Shown here: piece by piece, positions 1 to 7,980 of the stretch
How positions within the stretch are numbered: position 1 is the first letter of the stretch
How the letters are laid out: each line of letters opens with the position of its first letter
NCBI RefSeq assembly: GCF_014696105.1
Contig: NZ_JACJPO010000022.1
Coordinates: 36,813-100,812, forward strand
Length of the DNA stretch: 64,000 bases
DNA from: Microcoleus sp. FACHB-1515
Lineage (GTDB): Bacteria > Cyanobacteriota > Cyanobacteriia > Elainellales > Elainellaceae
Direction: 5' to 3'
Made by a program: the position numbers and the translations under genes
Notes under the pieces: generated by a model
The model's input: only the letters and a program-made list of their open reading frames with translations
What the model was told of the DNA's origin: nothing
The model's database searches: none

Positions 1-790
1 GAATTAATGATTCTTCCAAACTCGCCGTCCGAAACGGTAGCGTCAAATAGCTCGCCAAACAAAAGCGGCACATCTCCGGGCAGCTTCGCACAACCTCGAC
101 CATGTAAATATTTTCCCAGGCCGCTTTTTCCGTCACAACGGTTGAAGCAGACAGCACATTTCCGCGATAGGTTTGCTTCATCACCTGAGTTGGAATGTCT
201 GGACGAACGGGAGCGATCGATCGGATTTCGCCATCCGCTCCTTCGTATATCACCTCATACAAACTGGGAACATAAACGCCCGGAACTTGTGCGAGATGTC
301 GAAGCTGTTCAGCGCGATCGACAAAGCGAACCTGTCCGTAAGCTGCAATCAATTCACCCAGTAAATTTTCACCATCACCAAGCAGAATGACATCAAAAAA
401 ATCGGCAAACGGCTCAGGATTTGCAGTCAAAACCGGACCGCCGCCAAACACAATTGGATGTGCCTCAGTGCGATCGCGACTGGCGATCGGAATGTCGTTC
501 GACTCCAGCAAATTCAAGACATTGACGTAATCGAGTTCCCAAGACAGCGAAAAGCCAAACAGTTCCGGTTCAGTCGGCAGCGGTTCATGCAAATCGGTAA
601 ACAGGCGACTCACCTGCACATCCGATCGCATTGCCAACGTCGCCCAAACAATTTGATAGCCCAAGCTAGTAATGCCGACGCTGTATTCATTTGGAAACGC
701 AAAAATCACCGGAATTGCATCCGGCGCGGCAACAGCAGGCGTAAACAAAAGCTGCTCAGCAGCGAAAACAGAAGACACAGGCGATCGCAA
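1..790 (-). CDS. B12-binding-type radical SAM protein, N-terminal part (cut by window edge)
   Basis: An open minus-strand frame enters from the left edge and has no ATG. An in-frame stop lies just upstream of a TTG at 790; a GTG at 778 is the other start candidate. About 260 residues are visible. The N-terminal half (FAFPNEYSVGITSLGYQ, then HPIVFGGGPVLTANPEPFADFFD) is typical of the cobalamin-binding-like domain in cyanobacterial radical SAM proteins. It is followed by EVVRSCPEMCRFCLASY, whose CxxxCxxC binds the 4Fe-4S cluster and S-adenosylmethionine. The rest of the radical SAM barrel lies outside the window. The substrate is unknown. The family call is strong, the exact start is not. Confidence 0.85.
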   Translation of the reverse strand, partial: MRSPVSSVFAAEQLLFTPAVAAPDAIPVIFAFPNEYSVGITSLGYQIVWATLAMRSDVQVSRLFTDLHEPLPTEPELFGFSLSWELDYVNVLNLLESNDIPIASRDRTEAHPIVFGGGPVLTANPEPFADFFDVILLGDGENLLGELIAAYGQVRFVDRAEQLRHLAQVPGVYVPSLYEVIYEGADGEIRSIAPVRPDIPTQVMKQTYRGNVLSASTVVTEKAAWENIYMVEVVRSCPEMCRFCLASYLTLPFRTASLEESLI

Positions 791-896
791 AACACTATCT
801 TCAGGCTAACACTTGGCCGAGAAATTCGTCCGACATCAGGATTTCAAAGCGCCTGCTGTGAAGAGTAAATGAGACGATGGTGAAATCGGTCTGAAA

Positions 897-1694
897 TTGA
901 GCCAAACAAAAATGCAAAACTATCCGAGAGACCACTTCGAGCATTTTATTGAAATCACAAATTATTTTACTGGTTTAGAGGCGACCTTTTTCTATTACAG
1001 TCCAGGTCTTCGTGATTTGTATGTGGGTGTACAGAGCGAATCTAAATATTTTCTGATAAAGTGCACAGGAGTTAAGTACGCTCAAACCTCGGCAAGCTGG
1101 ACGTTCAATAACCTCAGCGTCAGCTATGTAGAAGGTATTAATGGAGAATATAAAATTTCTGACCGAGATTGCTTCGAGGTAATGTGTAGAACTGCTTTTG
1201 TTATTGAACTGTTTAATTATCAAGAGGTCATTGGAATTGAATCGCTTCTTAAGAAGATGTTGATTACTTCTCATCTAGATTCCGCCAGCAGGAAAAAACT
1301 GAGTGAAGTAAGCCTGCTCGATGACATTCCTTTGCTGGCAAATGGAACGGTTTACCCTTTCCGTTACGATCGAGGGAAGGGCATGTTTTTTCTGGAAGTG
1401 ATTACGATTCTCAAGCGAAGATTTTTCTTGGCCTGTTACGACTGCAAATTTCTGAAATTTCCTCAATTCGTTCCTGTCGAGCAACTTCGGTTAATTAGAG
1501 AAGCTGGAAGCTTATTGCTTGTTCAAGAAGCGCATGAATTCTTGCTCAAGTTCGCTTCGATCGAGCTATACAGTGACTCCGAGTTCTGGAGCTACGACCT
1601 TGAGCGCTTTAAGCAATTTAGCGATCGAGAAATGTTCATTGGAAAGTCAATTCTTTCTGTCGATGAGTTTCAAGCTTCACGTTTACTGGAATAG
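897..1694 (+). CDS. hypothetical protein
   Basis: A 265-residue frame opening with TTG; an in-frame ATG five codons later (912) is an equally likely start, and neither has a clear Shine-Dalgarno sequence. I recognise no family. The protein is soluble-looking, rich in Phe and Tyr, with no signal peptide or membrane segment. The DNA is visibly more AT-rich than the flanking genes and has few HIP1 sites, which would fit recent acquisition. It converges on the glutathione-reductase-like gene with about 10 bases between the stop codons. Confidence 0.6.
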   Translation: MSQTKMQNYPRDHFEHFIEITNYFTGLEATFFYYSPGLRDLYVGVQSESKYFLIKCTGVKYAQTSASWTFNNLSVSYVEGINGEYKISDRDCFEVMCRTAFVIELFNYQEVIGIESLLKKMLITSHLDSASRKKLSEVSLLDDIPLLANGTVYPFRYDRGKGMFFLEVITILKRRFFLACYDCKFLKFPQFVPVEQLRLIREAGSLLLVQEAHEFLLKFASIELYSDSEFWSYDLERFKQFSDREMFIGKSILSVDEFQASRLLE

Positions 1695-1703
1695 AAGCGA
1701 TCG

Positions 1704-3050
1704 CTACAGCGCGTAAATTTCTTCAGCCTCAGTTGGATGAATCCCGATCGTCTGCTGCAACTGTTCATGAGTCACGCCTAACTTAATCGCAGCCGTCAAG
1801 GTTTGAATAATTTCGGCAGCGCGATCGCCCACCATGTGAGCGCCCAAAACTTTGTCAGAATGGCGATCGACAATCAGCTTAATTTGTGCCGTTTCATCGG
1901 CAGCAAGGGCGTGAAATAGCGGTTCAAATGAAGTACGATAACACTCGATCGCATCGCCAAACTTTTCGCGAGCGGCGTCTTCCGTCATGCCGATCGAAGC
2001 GGCTTCGGGACGGGCACAAATTGCAAATGGAACCATGTTGTAATCGACGGTTTGTCGTTTGCCAAACATTGTGTCGATCGCGGCTTTTCCTTCCGCTTTG
2101 GCGACCGGAGTTAGCTGCAATCGATCGGTGCAGTCGCCAACTGCAAAGATATTGGATTGAGAAGTGCGGCTGAGAGCATCAACTGCGATCGCGCCTTCTT
2201 TCACTTCCACGCCAGCCGATTCTAAGCCAAGATTTTCAAGATTGGGTTGGCGACCGATCGCGCACAAAACAAGGTCAGCGGTTATTGTTTTAGATCCGTC
2301 GTTGCCATCGATCGACAGGCGAATCGCATTGCCATCTTTTTCTAATCCTTTGACTTTTGATCCGGTGATGAACTGAACACCGCGATCGCTCATGCCCTGC
2401 TGTACTGCGATTTGAATATCGAAATCAAAGCCATCTAGAATGCGATCGTTTGCTTCAATGATCGTGACTTCACAGTTTAAATTGCGAAGAACACTACCAA
2501 ACTCAACGCCAATATAGCCACCGCCCATAATTGCAATGTGGCGAGGCAATTTTTCCAGATCAAACATTTGATCGGAGATTAACGCGAGTTCAATGCCAGG
2601 AATTTTGGGGCGGGTGGGTTTGCCGCCAACGGCAATCAGAATTTTGTCAGTTGTGACCTGTCGATCGCTCAACTTCACCGTATGCGAATCGACGAGCGTG
2701 GCGCGATCGACAAAAATTTCAATTCCGTTTTTCTTCAGGTTTTCGAGCGAAGATTGACTCAATTTCTGCAAATATTCGCGCATTGCTTTCGAGAAATTTT
2801 GCCAGTCAAAATCTGCTTGACATTCGCTCCAGCCATAGCGTTTGGCAGCGGCAAAATGACGGGGAAAATCTGAAGCATAAACCATCAATCGCTTCGCGAT
2901 ACAGCCGCGATTAACGCAGGTTCCGCCAAAATCTTTTGATTCTGCAATTGCTACTTTCGCGCCGTAAGCCGCCGCTCGTTTCGCCGCTGCAACGCCACCG
3001 GAGCCGCCACCAATGATGAAGAGATCGTAGTCAAATTGTGCGCTGGTCAT
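1704..3050 (-). CDS. gor: glutathione-reductase-like FAD disulfide oxidoreductase
   Basis: A 448-residue flavoprotein of the pyridine nucleotide-disulfide oxidoreductase class I family. It has an N-terminal FAD motif (FIIGGGSGGVAAAKRAA), a redox-active disulfide GGTCVNRGC, a second Rossmann motif GGGYIGVEFG, the FAD-closing AVGDCTD, and a C-terminal dimer segment with the catalytic HPTEAEE. Start MTSAQFDYD (3050) fits family length; ten extra codons are open upstream. Glutathione reductases keep NADPH-binding Arg residues after the second Rossmann motif, but here the segment reads IIEANDRILDGFD, with Glu where NAD-dependent relatives have it. The active-site loop is GCIAKR rather than GCVPKK. 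Glutathione reductase is the best call; another NADH-linked disulfide reductase is possible. Confidence 0.8.
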   Translation of the reverse strand: MTSAQFDYDLFIIGGGSGGVAAAKRAAAYGAKVAIAESKDFGGTCVNRGCIAKRLMVYASDFPRHFAAAKRYGWSECQADFDWQNFSKAMREYLQKLSQSSLENLKKNGIEIFVDRATLVDSHTVKLSDRQVTTDKILIAVGGKPTRPKIPGIELALISDQMFDLEKLPRHIAIMGGGYIGVEFGSVLRNLNCEVTIIEANDRILDGFDFDIQIAVQQGMSDRGVQFITGSKVKGLEKDGNAIRLSIDGNDGSKTITADLVLCAIGRQPNLENLGLESAGVEVKEGAIAVDALSRTSQSNIFAVGDCTDRLQLTPVAKAEGKAAIDTMFGKRQTVDYNMVPFAICARPEAASIGMTEDAAREKFGDAIECYRTSFEPLFHALAADETAQIKLIVDRHSDKVLGAHMVGDRAAEIIQTLTAAIKLGVTHEQLQQTIGIHPTEAEEIYAL

Positions 3051-3079
3051 CGCTCTAGCTGTGAATTGGACATACAGCA

Positions 3080-3106
3080 ACAGGGGCGTAGCCTATACGC
3101 CCCTGT
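3080..3106. repeat. perfect 11-bp inverted repeat between dps and gor
   Basis: ACAGGGGCGTA and TACGCCCCTGT form a perfect 11-bp stem with a five-base loop. It lies between the dps stop and the reductase start. No T-run follows on the minus strand, so it is not a classic terminator. The GGGGCGTA..TACGCCCC core resembles dispersed palindromic repeats found in many filamentous cyanobacteria. Confidence 0.6.
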
Positions 3107-3134
3107 CAGTTCAATCAAGGCATCAAGTTAATTC

Positions 3135-3728
3135 CTATTTGGAATTGGTCGTCGAGCCGACGGGAGTTTTGCTTTCTTCGTAGGGGTTGCTGTGCACGGT
3201 TTCGATCGGCTCACCATCCACAAACGATCGCAGCATCCACGCCATTTCTTCGTGTGCTTCCATCAGTCCGGTGAGGAAGTCAGCCGTACCTTCATCATGG
3301 AAATCATCCGAGCAGGTGTCGATGTGCTGGCGCAGCGTGCGGATGATGTGTTCGTGGTCGCTTTGCAGACGTTGAATCATTTCAGTCGCCATTGGGATAT
3401 CGCCCGGATGTTCCTTGAGCGAACCGACTTCAACAAATTCACGAGCCGTTCCCAAGGGGAAGAAACCAAGGGCGCGGGTACGTTCGGCGATCGCATCAAT
3501 GTTTTGCGACAGCGCTTGATATTGCTCTTCTAACAAGGTATGAACCGATTGGAACTGCGGCCCGGTCACATCCCAGTGATATTTCTTGGTTTTAATTTGC
3601 AGCAAATAGGAATTTGCCAAATTTTCGTTCAGCAATTTGCAAACGCCTTCGCGCTGCTCGTCGCTCAAACCGATATTTACACGTCGCATGGGCATCGCTG
3701 AAATTCCCGTTTCGTTAACTAACTTCAT
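3135..3728 (-). CDS. dps: Dps family ferritin-like DNA-protection protein
   Basis: A 197-residue ferritin-like protein that would oxidise and store iron with hydrogen peroxide and protect DNA in a 12-subunit cage. The Dps signature appears as KTKKYHWDVTGPQFQSVH, with the ferroxidase-site His, followed by EEQYQALSQNIDAIAERTRALG, which supplies the Asp and Glu ligands of the neighbouring subunit. The C-terminal tail of about 25 residues is polar and ends in SKTPVGSTTNSK. Dps sits upstream of the disulfide reductase on the same strand, about 85 bases away across a strong hairpin. This suggests a linked oxidative-stress theme but probably separate transcripts. Confidence 0.93.
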   Translation of the reverse strand: MKLVNETGISAMPMRRVNIGLSDEQREGVCKLLNENLANSYLLQIKTKKYHWDVTGPQFQSVHTLLEEQYQALSQNIDAIAERTRALGFFPLGTAREFVEVGSLKEHPGDIPMATEMIQRLQSDHEHIIRTLRQHIDTCSDDFHDEGTADFLTGLMEAHEEMAWMLRSFVDGEPIETVHSNPYEESKTPVGSTTNSK

Positions 3729-4051
3729 TTATTAGTTGACCGAATTTTCCCTACTTCCGCCATCTATCAACTGAGAGATCATCGAGCGTGGATTTTTTGA
3801 TGGATTAACCCCTTTGGAAAGAGGCAAGCCAGGCGATCGACCCTCAGTCAAACTTATGCGGCTCGTTCCCGTAGTTTTTGGATTGATGAGTGTATAGAAG
3901 AACACAAAAATGACAGGCGATCGCCCTACCGAAACGGTGAAGTTTGCCGTACTCAAACCCTACCTTAAAATGGCGGAAATCCGCTTGCCGTGCGCCTTTC
4001 AAACCTTTTGCGATCGGTCACAATAGAACTATAGAAGAGCTTTCCAGCAGT
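3729..4051. other. intergenic region between divergent dps and the RemA-like gene
   Basis: About 320 bases between divergent genes. It must hold both promoters. I see no conserved operator, RNA or repeat, and the short open frames inside have no protein-like composition. Confidence 0.5.
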
Positions 4052-4408
4052 ATGAGAATTCAGTCATCGGTACTCGTTCATCTCGGTTACGGTAAGTATG
4101 TGCGATCGGATCAGGTGACTTCCGTGCTTCCCATTGACGAAGATCGCGGCCCCGGTCGTCGGACGTTTGTGCATGTGCAGGGTCAGCAAGATCCGCTGGT
4201 GGCTTCGCGGGCGGAAGATTCGATCGTGCGCGATCTCGTCCAAGAGCCGCGCGAGGTTACGCAGTCACGCCAGCAGCAAGAGATTCTCAGCGATTTGCTC
4301 ACTGAGTTAAACAACGTCAATGCCACTGTTCGCCGCATTGCTCGCGACGAGGGCGGACTTGACCTAGAGCGCCTAGAGCGTCGTATCCGCACCGTTCTCG
4401 AAGAGTAG
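4052..4408 (+). CDS. RemA/DUF370-like regulatory protein
   Basis: A 118-residue protein starting at ATG 4052 (MRIQSSVLVHLGYGKYVRSD). The first 60 residues resemble the small RemA/DUF370 domain: a beta-rich start with LGYGKYV, then an apparent DQVTSVLPI strand and an RRTFVHV strand. RemA proteins are DNA-binding ring-forming regulators in Bacillus. The second half (EILSDLLTELNNVNATVRRI..LERRIRTVLEE) is charged and predicted to be a helical oligomerisation tail. The resemblance is by pattern only, and the function in cyanobacteria is unknown. The lyase-like gene begins 70 bases downstream on the same strand, so the two may be co-transcribed. Confidence 0.5.
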   Translation: MRIQSSVLVHLGYGKYVRSDQVTSVLPIDEDRGPGRRTFVHVQGQQDPLVASRAEDSIVRDLVQEPREVTQSRQQQEILSDLLTELNNVNATVRRIARDEGGLDLERLERRIRTVLEE

Positions 4409-4477
4409 TTTGATTGTGGGCTGAAGCATTTTCCGCCTTCAGCCCAATCGCTTCACTCGTCCTTTATCGATTTTTTC

Positions 4478-5530
4478 ATGCAAGCTTCTACGATCGATCG
4501 CTCGTCCACTCGTCCGACTCGTCTCTGGATGCCGGAGCGCGTCGTATTCACCCCCGCCGCCCTGGAGCAGCCCTGGGGTCAGCAGATTTTGGAGCGCGTT
4601 CAGGCGTTGAATTTGCCTGTTGAGGAGTTGCCGCGCAACCGCTTGACCGGAGTGCGGGGCGAAGATGAGCGCGAGACTTATGCGATCGCCAAGCGTACCT
4701 TTGCCGTTGTGACGGCTCCACCGAGCCAGTTGAAGCTCAGCCCAATTCCGCCGTCTGCCGACTGGCAGTTTCACCTGGCGGAGGGCTGTCCCGCCCACTG
4801 TCAGTATTGCTATTTGGCCGGAAGTTTGTCTGGCCCGCCTGTGATTCGCGCTTATGCGAATCTGCCACAGATTCTTGAGAATTTAGGCGGCTACGAGAAC
4901 AAAGCGCAGACGAGCTTTGAGGTAAGCTGCTACACCGATCCGCTGGGAATCGAACATTTGACCGGAAGTTTGGCCGAGTGCATTCGCTATTTTGGCACGC
5001 GCGATCGCGCTCAACTGCGCTGGGTGTCGAAGTTCGATGCGGTTGATGGTCTGCTCGACCTGCCGCACAACGGGCGGACGCGCTGTCGAGTCAGCGTTAA
5101 TGCTGCCCCCATTTCGACCAAGCTTGAAGGCGGCACGGCCACTGTTGCCAATCGGCTGCAAGGACTGCGGAAGCTGGCTCAGGCGGACTATCCGATCGGT
5201 TTGGTGATTGCGCCGATTATGCCTGTGGAAGATTGGGAGCAGCACTACCGCGATTTGTTTGACGCGATCGAGTCTGCTTTAGACTTCGATTGCGATCTCA
5301 CCTTTGAGCTGATTTCACACCGCTTCACGCCCGGATCAAAGGAAGTCTTACAGTCCTGGTATCCCAACAGCAAGCTTGATCTGGACGAGGCAGGCCGCGT
5401 AATCAAGCGCAACAAGTTCGGCGGCGTCAAGTATGTGTATGACGGCGAGACGATGAAGACGCTAAAGGCGTTCTTTGAGCGCGAGATCGATCGCCGCTTC
5501 CCGCAAGCCAAGATTTTGTATTGGACGTGA
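4478..5530 (+). CDS. spore photoproduct lyase-like radical SAM enzyme
   Basis: A 350-residue protein of the SPL family, which reverses the UV-induced thymine dimer called spore photoproduct by radical chemistry. The radical SAM cysteines are in AEGCPAHCQYCY (about C104, C108, C111). The segment EVSCYTDPLGIEHLTGSL aligns with the Bacillus region carrying the hydrogen-donating Cys (Cys141 there, about C151 here), so both key elements are present. The C-terminal FELISHRFTPGSKEV and the KILYWT ending also match the family. Cyanobacteria do not make endospores, so the natural substrate is open: UV damage in dried or akinete-like cells, or another DNA or nucleotide lesion. Confidence 0.85.
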   Translation: MQASTIDRSSTRPTRLWMPERVVFTPAALEQPWGQQILERVQALNLPVEELPRNRLTGVRGEDERETYAIAKRTFAVVTAPPSQLKLSPIPPSADWQFHLAEGCPAHCQYCYLAGSLSGPPVIRAYANLPQILENLGGYENKAQTSFEVSCYTDPLGIEHLTGSLAECIRYFGTRDRAQLRWVSKFDAVDGLLDLPHNGRTRCRVSVNAAPISTKLEGGTATVANRLQGLRKLAQADYPIGLVIAPIMPVEDWEQHYRDLFDAIESALDFDCDLTFELISHRFTPGSKEVLQSWYPNSKLDLDEAGRVIKRNKFGGVKYVYDGETMKTLKAFFEREIDRRFPQAKILYWT

Positions 5531-5587
5531 TGCATTAATCTCCGTAGGGGCACGGCCTTGTCATGCCCTTACTCATCCTTCAGCCTG

Positions 5588-7048
5588 CTATCGATAAAAC
5601 TCGACTTCATTTGGCAACAGACGGACGTGATAGCCGCTTAAGAAGTCTTGTCCGAGCAGCGCTTCCACCTCGGACGGCGCGATCATCACCTCAATGTCTT
5701 TGGCGATCGCGCCGCCAACCGCGATCGATCGTACCCAGCCCGAATCAAACTCGACATATCGCCCATCGGCCAGTCGTCCCCACGCGCGTCCGGTGGGCTG
5801 AATGTTGAGGGCATACGCCATTTTTTGCGAAATGAGCGATCGCCCCGCCCCGGTATCTAGCACGACATCAAAGGTATATTGACCGTTGAACACAGCTTCA
5901 ATTACGGGAATGCCGCCGATGCGATATTTGATTGGGACGCGAATGATCGCGGCTTCTGCGGCTGCTTTTGCTTTTTGGGTGTCTCGCAGTGAATTCGCTT
6001 GCGCCAAGGCTTTTTGATGCATCGCCGCATCGCTGCGATCGAACCAGATCGAAGCGGCCTGCTGATAGTCGGCAATGCTGCCGTCCAGTTCGCCCATTTC
6101 TTGCTGAACAGAAGCTCGCGCAAAGTAAGCAGCGGCATTTTGGGGCGCAATTCCGATCGCATTGGAGTAGTCCTTAAAGGCGTTTTCCCAATCGCCTGCT
6201 CGTCCATGCGCCTGAGCGCGTTGCAGGTACAGTTCGGCGTTGCTGCTGTCCTCGCGAATCAGCGTGGTGAAGTCAGCGATCGCGCCTGCCGCATCACCGA
6301 TCAGCGATCGCACAATTGCCCGCTGCATTTGAATGTCGCGATTTTTGGCATCGAGCTTTTGCGCTTTGGTGATCGTGGCGATCGCCGCTGCTGCATCACC
6401 CAATTTGGCCTGAACTTGACTGAGCAAGCAAAGTGCTTCAATGTGATGCGGCTCCAGGTTCAGCAGCCAGGTTAAATCAAACTGAGCCTCTTGATAGTTT
6501 CCCTGCTCAATTTTCGATCGAATTTTCTCCAAGAAATCCGGTATGGAAACGGGATCAAACGTGAATTGGCGCGGAGCAGGCAGAACGATTTGAGTCGATT
6601 GCCGCTGAGATTCCAACCGCTGCAACGTCTGAATTTGATCGAGGCAAAGTCGCGCATGGTCTTTGTTGGCTCGATCGAGATGAAGCTGGGCGGCTTGCTT
6701 GTAGGCAGCGATCGCGTCGGCGAATTTTTCCTGCTGAGCGTAGGCTTTGCCCAAAAGCTGATAGGCCGCAGCGGATTTTTCAAGCTGAAGGGCGCGTTGA
6801 GCATCCGCGATCGCCTGTCCGGGATTGCCCTCGATCAAATACAGCATTCCGCGCTGCAAAAACGCTGCCGCTGTCGGCTTAAATCGAATCGATTTGCTGT
6901 AGTCGGCGATCGCATCGGCAACGCGATTCAGCTTGGCGTGAATGCGACCGCGCTGATAGAACGCATCCGGGTCTGGAGTTTGGCGCAGCTTTTGATCGAG
7001 CGCGTTCAAGGCTGCCACCAAATCGATCGAAGGTTCCGATAAGCTCAT
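5588..7048 (-). CDS. TPR-repeat protein with C-terminal retropepsin-like aspartic protease domain
   Basis: A 486-residue protein. ATG 7048 is preferred over a TTG at 7102 because GGAG lies eight bases upstream of it. Residues about 10-350 are a run of tetratricopeptide repeats (for example AIADYSKSIRFKPTAAAFLQRG). The last 120 residues form a single-chain retropepsin fold: FDVVLDTGAGRSLISQKMA carries the catalytic DTGA, and LGQDFLSGYHVRL matches the C-terminal part of the family. Such domains act as dimers. There is no signal peptide, so it is probably cytoplasmic. The TPR array would select partners or substrates. The domain calls are clear; the substrate is unknown. Confidence 0.82.
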   Translation of the reverse strand: MSLSEPSIDLVAALNALDQKLRQTPDPDAFYQRGRIHAKLNRVADAIADYSKSIRFKPTAAAFLQRGMLYLIEGNPGQAIADAQRALQLEKSAAAYQLLGKAYAQQEKFADAIAAYKQAAQLHLDRANKDHARLCLDQIQTLQRLESQRQSTQIVLPAPRQFTFDPVSIPDFLEKIRSKIEQGNYQEAQFDLTWLLNLEPHHIEALCLLSQVQAKLGDAAAAIATITKAQKLDAKNRDIQMQRAIVRSLIGDAAGAIADFTTLIREDSSNAELYLQRAQAHGRAGDWENAFKDYSNAIGIAPQNAAAYFARASVQQEMGELDGSIADYQQAASIWFDRSDAAMHQKALAQANSLRDTQKAKAAAEAAIIRVPIKYRIGGIPVIEAVFNGQYTFDVVLDTGAGRSLISQKMAYALNIQPTGRAWGRLADGRYVEFDSGWVRSIAVGGAIAKDIEVMIAPSEVEALLGQDFLSGYHVRLLPNEVEFYR

Positions 7049-7120
7049 AGGCCGAACTCCACATCTTTTTGAAGTCTCAGCGATGACTTCAGGGATTGTC
7101 AATGATTTTTCGCACAGCGG

Positions 7121-7795
7121 TCAGGGAGCAGACAGTCCAGCATTTTGACGAGTCAAACACGCGATCGCTTCTTCCATGCTCACTTGCGGAAACGCCGTAT
7201 AGAAGCGGCTGACGCTGCTAAATTGACTGGGTGCGGTGAGAACAACGACGCGATCGCCCCACTGCTGCAACAAATTCAGCATCCGCAGCGGCGCAACCGG
7301 AGCGCAAATCAGCAGGGCAGCAGGATGTTTGTGGCGCAGGGCGCGGGCAGCAACAGCGATCGTCAAACCCGTAGCAATGCCGTCATCTACCAAAATGGCG
7401 ATCGTCCCTGCCAGATCAATTTGCGGGCGCAGCGGGGCGAACTGCTCAAGCTGATCTTTGGCTTTGGCTTGTGCCTCAGTCAATGCGGTGCGCCACGACC
7501 CGGACTGCCAAAGTGTGAAGGTCTCCTGACGCGATCGCAAAATATGTCCATCAGCGGTGACGGCTCCGATCGCCAATTCCGGATTTTCGGGGCGCGTTAC
7601 TTTTTTGGCAACGATCACATCTAGCGGACAGTTCAAGGCTTGGGCGATCGGGGCGGCAACGGGCAAACCGCCTCTGGGCAAGGCACAGACGATCGAACGC
7701 GCCACAATGCCCAGCTTGTCCACTTCGGCGCGAACTGCCTCGGCAAGCTGCACCCCAGCATCATGTCGGTCGTCAAATCGCAGCGATCGAGCCAT
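7121..7795 (-). CDS. phosphoribosyltransferase family protein
   Basis: A 224-residue protein starting at MARSLRFDD (ATG 7795). The PRPP-binding loop is visible as TIAILVDDGIATGLTIAVAARAL (hydrophobic strand, DD, then G-T-rich loop). An N-terminal ALPRGGLPVAAPIAQAL forms the pyrophosphate loop typical of the subgroup often annotated only as 'phosphoribosyltransferase'. The nucleobase or other acceptor cannot be told from sequence. It lies just downstream of the TPR-protease gene on neither a shared nor overlapping reading frame, and is divergent from the uracil-DNA glycosylase gene. Confidence 0.85.
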   Translation of the reverse strand: MARSLRFDDRHDAGVQLAEAVRAEVDKLGIVARSIVCALPRGGLPVAAPIAQALNCPLDVIVAKKVTRPENPELAIGAVTADGHILRSRQETFTLWQSGSWRTALTEAQAKAKDQLEQFAPLRPQIDLAGTIAILVDDGIATGLTIAVAARALRHKHPAALLICAPVAPLRMLNLLQQWGDRVVVLTAPSQFSSVSRFYTAFPQVSMEEAIACLTRQNAGLSAP

Positions 7796-7980
7796 TGCAC
7801 TTCCTGTCAGATACTTCCGATCATGCCTGATTCGCGATCGAACGGTATCTCTCTGTAACAATCCGTCTTGCGGAGCGCGATCGCGCAGGCAACCCAGGTT
7901 CTAGAATGGATAAGCTCTACCGTAGCGCGATCGGTTTGATAGACTGCCGACACTCAACACCCGTAGTTTTTGCGATCTCT

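Noticed and set aside
3732..3956. 74-codon minus-strand frame upstream of dps
   Set aside because: No ribosome site and no protein-like pattern; it sits in the promoter region.
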